64,000 nt of DNA from Enoplosus armatus (Eukaryota; Chordata; Actinopteri; Centrarchiformes; Enoplosidae): NCBI RefSeq assembly GCF_043641665.1, contig NC_092180.1, forward strand, positions 25,891,391 to 25,955,390, read 5' to 3'. Below are positions 41,901 to 50,300 of the stretch, piece after piece. The first letter of the stretch is position 1, and every line of letters starts with the position of its first letter. The notes under the pieces are model-generated. The model was not told where the DNA came from, did not search any database, and saw nothing but the letters and a program-made list of their open reading frames with translations. The position numbers and the translations under genes are program-made.

Positions 41901-43729
41901 CACTATGACATGTCTTCTGTGTAAAAGCTCCATGGGAAGTAAAAGGGGGCATTGTAAAGATTTTGAGGGAGCCTCATGCTTCCTAACTGCTTTATTGTGT
42001 TCATTTAAACCAGCGATTTAAATCAACACCTCAAAGGTGTTAAACTTTAGGCCCAATAGGCCTTTTTCACAGCAGACATTTTGGCTTGTCATAGTAGGAA
42101 AAGCACAGGTGTTACTAATAACATTAAGGATCGCTCTATTTTAGTTAAGTGTCCCAGTAAGCAACAGTGGCTCACTGTGGCAGTATGACAGTGAGCAAGT
42201 GTGCATAATACCAGGACCAGCTAAATGGAATTCAGCCATCATTCAATTTATTATTTACACCTGTGCTTTTCCTACTGCGACATGTTACAATGTCTTCCTT
42301 GAAAAAGGCCTATCTGCCAGAGTTTTACACACTAAAGGCACAAGGTGCTCTTGCTGTACAGACAGTGGATTTGACATGTTCGTTGATGAGCATCACCTGA
42401 TTTTATTTTCTTCACAGTAAAAAGTCTGTCTATAACAATTGAACTTTACACGTGGTTTTATCTTCATCATTTCCAAATGAATCAGATTCATCTACCCTCT
42501 CCACAACAGACATTCTCACATGTCATTACAGGAGAAGCACAGGTGGAACTAATAACATTAACGATGGCTCCACTCAAGCAATTTCAGCAATTAGTGTTGT
42601 TACTGGTGTTTGACAAAGTCAAAGTGTCTGCTGTTAAGAAGGTCTACTCAACTTTCATCTGCACATTTTCCCGCTGATCACTTGCACCCACCAGGGGGTT
42701 TGTAAACCAGTGAATTAGTCAAATATTTCTATCACAATGTAGGGCATTTAAAAAATTAGACAAATCCTAAATCCAAGCTCAATCCTTCATCAGTGTTCTT
42801 TGCCCCCCACCCGCCCCCAGCACCCACTCCCTGTTAGCACTGTACCTAATGTCTGGTTGTGCCCCCAAAAGATGAAAACGCTTGTTAAGTTGGAGTTGGT
42901 CTGAGCTGTAAGAAGGACATCCATCTGAGAGTCTCCATCATAGTCCCCAGGAACCACACTGGTGATGACGGTGTCCCTGAACAGGAAGATTGTCCGTTAA
43001 AATGAGAGCCAATGACATGAACTACTCCCTCCTGAAGAGTAAACACAACCACCCTGAAACGTGAGTCAAACTCCTCAGTACTGACGAACAAAAGGAAATG
43101 AGGACATCACATGGTACATATATGTAAATAGCACTGAAAGTCACGTATACCTTGGAAAAACGTCCTTAGTGATGTGCACTTTGGGCTTGAAGTAAGGTGG
43201 TTTCGAATCAGCCAAGAATATCACCAGTTCAGACTCTGGAACGGGAAGAAGCATCTATATTAATTCAAGCTCATTTAATCTACACCACAATCGTTTTCAT
43301 AAAGATAATGCAAATCATTTAAACACAGAACCATATGTTAGGAACGCAGTATGGGTAAAACCCTTATGGTATTATAGCGGTGAATTTTCGTCAAGGTAAC
43401 ATTACGCTTTTATCCATTGTTATCGCGAATTCCGTAAATTAGAAATTAGCATTACTGCCACATATTTTTAAGACACTGACGTTATACATATTTCGCTCAA
43501 GCGTTTAACGTTAATAAGCTCATACGACAGTGTACTGAAGCAGTGACATACGCTCTCTGATAATGAAGATGTCTGTCTGTTTATCCGAGTAAAAATCTCC
43601 AAACGCTGCCACCGTCCCATAATTTTCGGCACCGAAAAGGTCAGCTGTTACATCCTGAAGAGCAAATGTGTTATACTGCCCCGTAAAAATGAACAAAAAT
43701 GCCAAAATATTCAATTTGAACATCCACAT
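20229..43729 (-). CDS. itfg1: ITFG1, 5' part (coding exons 1-7, partial gene)
   Basis: Integrin-alpha FG-GAP repeat containing 1 (T-cell immunomodulatory protein), a type I membrane or secreted protein with an FG-GAP/beta-propeller ectodomain. The join is 43729-43552, 43235-43151, 42976-42846, 41190-41133, 40760-40683, 40560-40466 and 20278-20229. It gives 675 nt, exactly 225 codons with no stop, and every junction is GT-AG and in phase. The N-terminus is a signal peptide; then come the family hallmarks DVTADLFGAE, SDKQTD, YFKPKV, DYDGDSQMDVLL, DFNGDMIPDIFG, MRIPHS and DLFLTT. Asp-rich DxDGD-like loops are the calcium-binding loops of FG-GAP repeats. Sequons NLT, NQT and NKT suggest N-glycosylation of the ectodomain. 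The human protein is about 612 residues, so the remaining ectodomain, the membrane segment and the short tail must lie below position 1. The gene is divergent from PHKB. Confidence 0.95.
20683..20709. repeat. (CAG)n trinucleotide repeat
   Basis: About nine CAG units in ITFG1 intron 6, 400 bp upstream of exon 7 on the minus strand. Confidence 0.95.
21889..22209 (+). pseudogene. THAP-like open reading frame, probably a degraded or transposon-derived fragment
   Basis: A 106-codon open frame starting MVNHAGCTNSSLSGRPVHSF and ending in TAA at 22209. The start resembles a THAP zinc-finger domain: an early Cys, then an HSFP-like H-x-F-P motif at about residues 20-23. Near residues 57-67, VVCGAYYTPEDY resembles the V-C-x-x-H-F-x-x-E-D-[FY] end of the domain, with Tyr in place of the conserved His. 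The spacing is short and only part of the C2CH set is present, so zinc binding is doubtful. It lies in ITFG1 intron 6 on the opposite strand. THAP domains in fish often come from P-element, ISL2EU or Harbinger-type transposases. It could also be a chance ORF. Confidence 0.4.
22951..22973. repeat. (CA)n microsatellite
   Basis: 11 CA units preceded by GCGCG. Confidence 0.95.
23072..23123. repeat. Perfect 14-bp inverted repeat with CCAAT cores
   Basis: TAATCAGCCAATCA at 23072-23085 is exactly complementary to TGATTGGCTGATTA at 23110-23123, with a 24-nt loop. Each arm contains an NF-Y-type CAGCCAATCA core. Confidence 0.85.
27379..27406. repeat. (AGAGA)n pentanucleotide repeat
   Basis: Five GAGAA units. 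Confidence 0.92.
28411..28439. repeat. (CA)n microsatellite
   Basis: 14 CA units. Confidence 0.97.
29660..29795. repeat. Polypurine-rich tract
   Basis: GAGA/GGA-rich on the plus strand, starting at an A-run. Confidence 0.75.
29939..29999. repeat. (AC)n microsatellite
   Basis: 30 AC units. Confidence 0.98.
30950..31580. repeat. Dispersed repeat family R2, copy a
   Basis: Begins with TACAGCACTTTTCAAAAGTG and AAAGTGCTTCAGGAGACAAA, followed by AGGAAGGTCGTTCCAAAGCT, AACAGCAAAAGCCTGCTAAC and an ACAGGCTCACATGGAATAAA module, then CCAACCAATGACAAGATTCT. Recalled as a common fish interspersed repeat, possibly derived from a non-LTR element 3' region. It carries no credible protein. Confidence 0.5.
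32846..32903. repeat. (GT)n microsatellite
   Basis: 29 GT units. Confidence 0.98.
33950..34240 (+). repeat. Dispersed repeat family R1, copy c
   Basis: Contains GGGAACCATGAATGTCTGTA twice in variant form (near 33955 and 34117), ATCACCAAAGTCAGTTGGAT, GGCGGTGCTAGAGGAAATC, ATGGCAATCAATCCAATAGT and GGACCAAAGTGGTGGACTGA with a CAGACAGACTGACA tail. The doubled module is typical of this family. Confidence 0.75.
37420..37565. repeat. Polypyrimidine-rich tract
   Basis: CTTTCC/TCC-rich on the plus strand in ITFG1 intron 6. Confidence 0.7.
40466..40560 (-). CDS. itfg1: ITFG1 exon 6
   Basis: 95 nt. The acceptor is GGTTTTTAG and the donor GTGAGT. It encodes a segment ending in VNMRIPHSNAFIDLNKDFTA, strongly like the vertebrate ITFG1 sequence before its DLFLTT block. 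The last base begins an Asp codon that is completed 20 kb away in exon 7. Confidence 0.94.
40683..40760 (-). CDS. itfg1: ITFG1 exon 5 (second Asp-rich loop)
   Basis: 78 nt. The acceptor is CTTCCCACAG and the donor GTAACA. It encodes FNGDMIPDIFGATDPKS, followed by a less conserved stretch ending CYLAKR. With the preceding Asp it forms the D-F-N-G-D-x-x-P-D loop of an FG-GAP unit. Confidence 0.93.
41133..41190 (-). CDS. itfg1: ITFG1 exon 4
   Basis: 58 nt. The acceptor is TTTTCTGCAG and the donor GTAAGT. It encodes MSGWLRLNKTFRDQPLVM. The NKTF and DQPLVMD pattern matches the conserved segment before the second Asp-rich loop in the family. The NKT is a potential glycosylation sequon. Confidence 0.92.
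41693..41929. mobile_element. MITE-like element, second copy
   Basis: Same family as the element starting at 42059. Shared words are CTTGTCATAGTAGGAAG, ACTAATAACATTAAC, ATGGCTCC, GACAGTGAGC and CTAAATGGAATTCAGCCATC. Terminal inverted repeats AGCTTTTTTTACAGCACACA and TGTGTAAAAGCT are recognisable. It lies about 130 bp from the other copy, in ITFG1 intron 3. No clear target duplication. Confidence 0.8.
42059..42310. mobile_element. MITE-like element with about 55-bp terminal inverted repeats
   Basis: The left end GGCCTTTTTCA is the exact complement of the right end TGAAAAAGGCC. The arms stay similar through a shared core GTAGGAAAAGCACAGGTGT, found inverted near the right end. TA dinucleotides flank both ends (42057-42058 and 42311-42312), consistent with a TA target duplication as in Tc1/mariner-type elements. 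The interior has no coding capacity. It lies in ITFG1 intron 3 and is the best preserved of four related copies in the window. Confidence 0.85.
42505..42580 (+). mobile_element. MITE-like element, left-end fragment
   Basis: Contains CACATGTCATTACAGGAGAA then GCACAGGTGGAACTAATAAC and ATTAACGATGGCTCCACT, the first 75 bp of the family. Similarity then stops. This is the third copy within 900 bp in ITFG1 intron 3. Confidence 0.7.
42846..42976 (-). CDS. itfg1: ITFG1 exon 3 (FG-GAP calcium loop)
   Basis: 131 nt. The acceptor is CCTGTTCAG and the donor GTACAG. It encodes ITSVVPGDYDGDSQMDVLL, then a stretch with an NLT sequon and FIFWGHNQTL. DYDGDSQMD is a canonical DxDGDxxxD FG-GAP calcium-binding loop. 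The exon ends in phase 1, and its last base completes an Asp codon with exon 4. Confidence 0.95.
43151..43235 (-). CDS. itfg1: ITFG1 exon 2
   Basis: 85 nt. The acceptor is CCCGTTCCAG and the donor GTATAC. It encodes SELVIFLADSK then PPYFKPKVHITKDVFP, matching the segment that follows the first FG-GAP unit in vertebrate ITFG1. The phase is consistent with exon 1 on one side and exon 3 on the other. Confidence 0.93.
43552..43729 (-). CDS. itfg1: ITFG1 exon 1 (start codon and signal peptide)
   Basis: The chosen ATG is at 43729, with A at -3 (AGAAGG before ATG). A second in-frame ATG at 43723 is possible. Both precede a hydrophobic stretch LNILAFLFIF ending near NTFA, a plausible signal peptide. 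The mature part starts LQDVTADLFGAENYG and continues to SDKQTDIFIIRE. The open frame extends upstream to a GTG at 43753, which is not a credible eukaryotic start. The donor after 43552 is GTATGT, and the exon ends in phase 1. Confidence 0.93.
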
Positions 43730-44304
43730 CCTTCTGCTGGTGCAACTCCTCACAACAACACCAACTGCAATACGGCATACAGCTTTACGGCAGGGTGAAA
43801 TAGCAGCTTCTTTTGATTAAATGACGCACTACATTAAATATACATGTTACATTTTGTTATCTAAATTGCTATTTCCGTTGTATTAGAGAGAGATGGAAGC
43901 AATACACTGAAATACGGGTAAACTGCAATTCTACAGTTTTCGTGTTTACGTTAGTGTCGTGATCCCGGGTAGTTTGACAGTTGACAGCTGTATCAAGTTA
44001 ATGAGAGTTTGCTAGAGCTGAATCGGAAGTGAAGGAAGTTTACCTTCAGAATAAATGCGCAACATTCATCAAACTGGAAAGTAGGTATAGTGGACACATT
44101 GTACCAAATATAAGTCATTAACGCTCATTAATAAGACGTGAAACTTGCTAAACTGTAATGAATTGTTTAATAAAAGGCCACGTCAACTTCTCACATGTAT
44201 GTTGTTCATAACGAAGGCTGACTGGGAGCCTTCCTGCCTGTTGTATTTTGAAGGAGCATACCGGAAATCCTTTAACTTTCTAGCGAATTTGACACAGTGT
44301 AAAC
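43730..44304. promoter_or_regulatory. Probable bidirectional ITFG1/PHKB promoter interval
   Basis: 575 bp separate the two divergent start codons, so both 5' UTRs and core promoters must lie here unless upstream noncoding exons exist. Two ETS-type sites are visible: CGGAAGTGA at 44024-44032 and ACCGGAAAT at 44260-44268. ETS/GABP sites are typical of TATA-less bidirectional housekeeping promoters. No convincing TATA box is placed for either gene. Transcription start sites cannot be fixed from sequence alone. Confidence 0.65.
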
Positions 44305-44368
44305 ATGGCGAGCCTGGCAGACGTCGGCTGGAAACTCCTGGAATTCAAAGCCCGATCAAAAAGATCAG
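44305..44368 (+). CDS. phkb: PHKB exon 1A (first alternative N-terminus)
   Basis: ATG at 44305, preceded by GTAAAC, so A is at -3. It encodes [17 protein letters not shown] then SKRS plus one base (phase 1), joining to G-SIYEPLK in exon 2. The W-K-x-L-E-x-x-A-R-x-K-R-S pattern matches one of the two mammalian PHKB N-termini as I recall it. The donor is CAG|GTCTGG, a weak match to GTRAGT beyond position +2. Confidence 0.85.
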
Positions 44369-47300
44369 GTCTGGCTTATTACTTTGCATGACATCGTACA
44401 GTGTGACGCGCCCGGTTGTTTCTGTTGTGCCAGCGCTTGTGTGAGGCTGTCAGTGTTTCCACTAAATTTGACTTGATCTTGCCCATTTACTTTGCCCACT
44501 GCAGTGGCGGTAGAAGCATGAAAGGTCAGAGGTGTAAATGTGCAGCACTCATGGGCTATTTTAAGAGCCTCGCCAGGTCTCCTCTCGCCGTTACATCTCG
44601 CCTGTGATTAGCTGCCCTGTGTGCCCTGCGTGAGGTGTGAGCAGAGGGCCTGCCATTCTTGCACTGGTGCTCAGCCTGGCACTCGAAGGAAGTTGATACC
44701 ATGATAAAACGTTGAAGGTTGTTATACAATGTAAGGATAAAAACATCACAGCTACTGTTATGTGTCACCACATGTTGGAGCACCACTATTGTTAAACACC
44801 TGAGAAAAACATAATAAACTATGATCAGGTCTTTCCAAACCCACTCTCTTTGGGATACCACACATTCCCTATAAATCCACATGTAGTCTGCTGTTCTACC
44901 TGTACCTTTTTGGCTATAGTAATCGTTTTTGTGCTAAATACAGATTTCATAACATTATACCTCCATAAATCATGGTAGTGTTATAATAACTGCTGGGTTT
45001 TTTTTTTTTAAACTCTGTATCTGCTAAAAGGCAGCTTGCAAAAAGAATGGAAGGGAGATCTTGCTGCAAATATTATGACTTTCCTGTTAATTAAAAATGT
45101 AATTAAGTGCATCTGTTCTCCCAGTCAGCTGTACTGCATTCTGAGACCATAGCATTTTGAAGTAAATGTTATGGAGCACAAAGGGCAATAATCAGTCAAG
45201 TAGTGTCCTAATTTAGTTCTGTAGCCATTCTGCCAAAGTCCTTCTCATAATTACATCACCATCACATAGCAATTCATCATGACTCTGTATCTCTCAAGGG
45301 TTAAAATAACTTGCATTCCTAAGCAAATACTGCTAATGTCATTTGTCATTTCCTTGCATGTTGTTCGTGGTCATCATCACCCCACGGTGTAATTCATTGT
45401 TGATTCATGCATGTCTGAAATCTAACTCTGTGCTACTAACTCCTTCCTGTGAACTGCTGTAGATTTGTGATTTAGCTGAGAGAGACGATTGGCCTTAATT
45501 TCGCCCTTTTGAGAATGGCCGGCTCAGTGGCTGCGATTGCCCGGCCTCATCGGAAAGTTCACAGAATCGGTAAGTCCTGGCAGCGGATCTGAGGGGAAAC
45601 AATGCAGTCGGCCACACACACAGAAGGCCAGAGAGGACACGGGGGTAAAGATCACATCATTACCTGGACATGAGACGCTCATTGTAGTCACGACGTAATT
45701 ATTTCATGATCACAGGAACACAATGTTTGTCTTCATATGCTGTGAACTGGAAATCACAAATAGGCTTATTTCTCCATTTTGTCACCGTCTGGAAATATTT
45801 TGTGAAGTTGACATATGCATTTTGATATATTGTTTCACATTGGTTACTTTATTTCCTCATTATGAGGCAACCAGTTATGTTTGGATAACAACATCATTCT
45901 TTTCTGATGATAAAACAAAACCTAAAAGCTCTCTTGGGCTGTCGGAAAACCTGATGTGACAAAATAGCGTAATCTTACCCATACTGTTGACAGTGTGTCT
46001 GCTTTATGTTGCTTAAGCTATGTAAATAACCTTCTTGCTCCTCCACAGTTGGCATGTAAGACCTGGAAGTGACACAAAATAAATGGACAGTATTAATGCA
46101 GTCATAGCATTCTGCATCTGTAATAGTGTCAGAGGTTGGTCATGGGATTGTTTAAAACCGGGCCAAACAATGACGGCCCACATTTGTCTGATCTCATGTT
46201 AGAAATTAAAATAGGAATATTGGACTTCCTCTATGCTCTTTTAAAGTGTTATCTTTAAAAGGAGATGGATTGGCTTTGTTCCCTGCAACTTTTAAGCTGA
46301 TGGAAATTATGCTAATTTCAGCCAGAATGTGAATTTTTCAGTACCTGTGGTATTGACCCAAGGTCGAACCTATTAAAATGCAAATCTCAGCAAAGTGAAA
46401 AGTGTCTGAAAATAGAGAAAGTCTAACAGATAGGGGTTTCCCCTCAAACTCCTGCTCTCTCTCAGCTCAGAGGAAAATGTAAAGAAATATCTGGTGGCAA
46501 GCTACATTGCCATTTGAATTTTTACCTCGGGGCCTAAATATTGTTTTGTGTGCTGGGCCCTTTGTGATGTGATGTGTTGCAGTGAAAAACAGAATTTACT
46601 GATGGCATGTGTCTATTGTTATTTTATTTTATTTTCTCTGCTTCTTCCCTTTGAAGAAGGAAATAAGAACATTTTATGACAATAAACAATGAACAACGAA
46701 GGCATTCACAAGCTATTGCTAACTGCAGATCTTTGTTTCGTCTACATATTGGACCGTATGAAATAAGGCCATTATCTCTAGATTGAAAACAATGAAGAAC
46801 CATCATGTAGGCATTAGGTTAGTGAAGATCAGGAGACATGATTGAGCCTCATTTTTAAGAATTTTTTAAGCATTCATGAGACAACCAAGGCATGAATTTT
46901 GGAAAAAGATGTCAGTCAATATTCGGAACAGTGACACGTAAAAATGGTGTGTAACAGATGTGCCCCTCCTCAGGTTCCATCTATGAACCTCTCAAGCTGT
47001 CCATTCTCCAGCGTGAGGATGAGCCCCTATGGGAGAAGCTGGACCGCTACTACAATGCCGGTAAGTACACATATTCACCATTGATAACCTATTAATAGTA
47101 TAAGGGCGGGGGTCAGCTAAAATTTAAAGCAGTAGGTATATAATGCAAAGCTATCTGAAACAAATGACACTGCTGTGAACCACCAAACCAACAGTTTTAC
47201 CAACAGTTTAAGTGCAGCTGGATAGAAAAACTGTTCTTGATACCGTGTTCTCTCCTGAAACGTGGCCACACTGTTGAGCTAATCTATGCGACTGTAAAGC

Positions 47301-50300
47301 AGCAGTTGTTTTGTCACTGCCAATGTCCTCAGATTGCAGCCTTTGGGTATTGTGATTACATCTTGCAGACATACTGTATTGTTTCGAGAAAACTTCTTCT
47401 TGCCTGGAAAGATTAAAGCGAGGCATGGGGATTCCCCGGTGGTACAGGCACAGAAACATTTACCCAGCATGCACTGACCTGAATTTAATTCCATGCAAAA
47501 GGTGCCCTGGCTTGGCACTGCACTGATCTCAGCTGTAGTAGTAGTGTTTATGAGAGGGAAGCCAGTGAGGGATCACGTTTGAGTCGCTGCACTGGATAAT
47601 CTTACTGGTTTCAGGGATTTTTCCAACAAGGACAGCATGAGCCTTTGCTTGCACTAAGTCCCGGGCCAGGACTCAAACATATTACCAACGTCAAACAAAC
47701 ATACAGAGTGGCCACACTTTTTCTTTACCGCACAAGTCCCCTGGAGCCGGTTGCACCGACTGTTCTTCAGTTTAAACTGAAGCTAGTTATAATATTAACA
47801 TTTTCTAAATGGAGATTGTTGCATCACTAAAATGAAACTACATGCACAAACTAGTATGTAGAGATGAGTTATTACCAAATATTTACCCATCCTGCTAGGT
47901 GCAACTGTTGCGTAGGCGGCTGAATCGACAGACAAAGCCAACACAGATATAGAATGACCTGTTTAGATTGCGTATATTTTGCCACTTGATTAAAATGCTG
48001 TTTGACAATGATGTGAACATCATGCGTACATTTACAAAAGGTTGTCTCAAGTCACCAGTTAGAAACTAGCTCGTCGTTACTAAGAACTAAGGAAGGACAC
48101 AAACTTAGTGATGGATTTACAAATGGCTGCTGCAGCCCAACCCAGGTGACGACTCTAGATGTGTAATCAGTGAAGGAGGCTCCAGCCTCACTGCAGGAGA
48201 GATAAATACACATTAGTACTGATTAATAAATCACCTGCAGCTGTGACTGCAGCACCGTGCCAGCCAGCGCTACCTCCCCAGCACACATAAACACACAGCT
48301 AAACGTATAGCGCCCTCGAAATCAGACTTCACTAAGAACGCCCCTATGGATGTAAACAAGGTGAAACCAGCTTTGCTACAGAGGTGAAGAGATTGAGTGA
48401 GTGTGGTATGAAATATCGCTGTCATAAGTACCTGTTTGACTGGGCCATGAGGCTGTCAGACGGTTGAACACCAAATTTGAAATGCTAGTATACCCACTTC
48501 AAATGGCGATCTGTTTGTTTAATGATAGACCTTTCTCATGGCAGTGGTTTGGACGTGTCATTTGGCTCAGTCGTGCCGGTAAGTAATGCCAGCATATATC
48601 TTTACTAGCCGCAACAGCGTGTGGGTGGTAAGGTTTTCAAGTGTCTGTGTGTGTGTGTGTGTGTGTGTGGCATCATGTCAAAATGTGGTCCTGGAGACAC
48701 CTGCTGTAGCAGGAACTACCACAGAAGCAGTTTTGAGTAGGTTTTATATGTCTGTCTGTGTGTCTGTGGACACATTTTGTCAACGCGATAGTGTCACAAC
48801 CGGGCAAGATGCAGTCATGAAACTTTACAGGTGTCCAATTGAGATCGAAATGAAGGCACTGTTAATGGTCGTTCTTAACGGATGTTTGTACTCATGTAAT
48901 AATGTAGTCATGACTACTGATGGGTCAGAACGTCAACATGTTGACGGCTGTAGTGGTGTAATCACAACATGGTCTCTAGTGTGTGTTTGGCTTTTTTTTT
49001 TACAGTACAATCAATACAATAGGACAAACACACCACTCATGCTAAGCAGAGAAAGTTGGGTTTAGTGCAGAAGGCAGGATCATGTGTTTCCTCTGGCTGT
49101 GTGTGGCTCTTAGATTCGGGTAATACAGCTCAGGATGCTGTCCCCAAGGATCAGTGCTGACTTTGCCACTGTGAACATAAGCTTGGCTTTTCTCAGTTGC
49201 TCTTGTTGAAGTCACAAAGAATTACTACACAGTACAGCAGACAAATCTGGACATGCTCTTAGGAGGAATTTCTGAGCTTTTAGTGCATTCATATGTTGTT
49301 GTTTTGTACTGTTTCTGTTCCTTTTCAAGACACGTGATGTGTAATCATACATTTTTGATAAGCTTTTGAAAACTTACCTTCATTTATAATTACTGGTATG
49401 CAGTGCTGTAAAAAAATGACACATAACACATGTCATGCCAGTGCTTCTCTACCTATGACATATAAGGGATCACAGAACATACACAAAGCATTGCCTTCTC
49501 CTTGCACTGATCTTGAACTAAGAGCTTTTTAAAGGTGACCTAAATTGGCAATTTTCCAGCTGGAGTTTGGCAAAAGTGCACCGAAAACTGCCTTCAAACT
49601 AGGCCACAGGGTCCCACAGCATTTTACAGGGGAGATGCCCCGCCTCTCCGTAAAATAAAAGAGCACCTCCACTTACATCAGAGGAAATGATTCAACTTTA
49701 ATGATATATATGAAGCTTCAGACGAGATTCACCGCCGCAGGTGACACCGTTTGATTGATCACATTTTCTGTTCACTTTGCGGTAATCACGTAGAGCAGCA
49801 TGTAAGTGACCAGATGGACGCACATTTTACCCAACAGCGTCAAGTTGAAGTCAGCTTAAGGTTAGATATTGAAGAGCTGGACCGGCATGAATACTGGAGG
49901 CCCGTGTTGTTTGCATCACATGACTGTGATCAGACACAGAGTTATTTTAAAGATCAGCATCTGGATACAGGTGCCACAGTGTAGTTCACCCCACACCATT
50001 TGGCAGTTTCACCGGTTGTGACGGTGTGTGTGTGTTTTGAAATGTTCACAAATGACACCTGTTCTCTCCATGCAGCCCCATACCGGCTTTACTTTCAAAT
50101 CCTGGATCCTTACAAATCCAGGTCGTTAAAAAGTTAAAAACTCCAACTTGCGTTGACCGGATTGCTGGATGTTAAGCAGCTGCAGGGAGACAAGTTAACT
50201 GAATTCATATTAAGTCAAATCACGTACAGCCTGTAAACTAGAGTTGTCTCAGTCTAAAAAATGTGATATTTCCTCATTCCCTCAGTATATATAGAGTTTC

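Noticed and set aside
43730..43753. Upstream extension of ITFG1 exon 1 to a GTG at 43753
   Set aside because: GTG is not a plausible initiator here. The ATG at 43729 has a good context and directly precedes the signal peptide.
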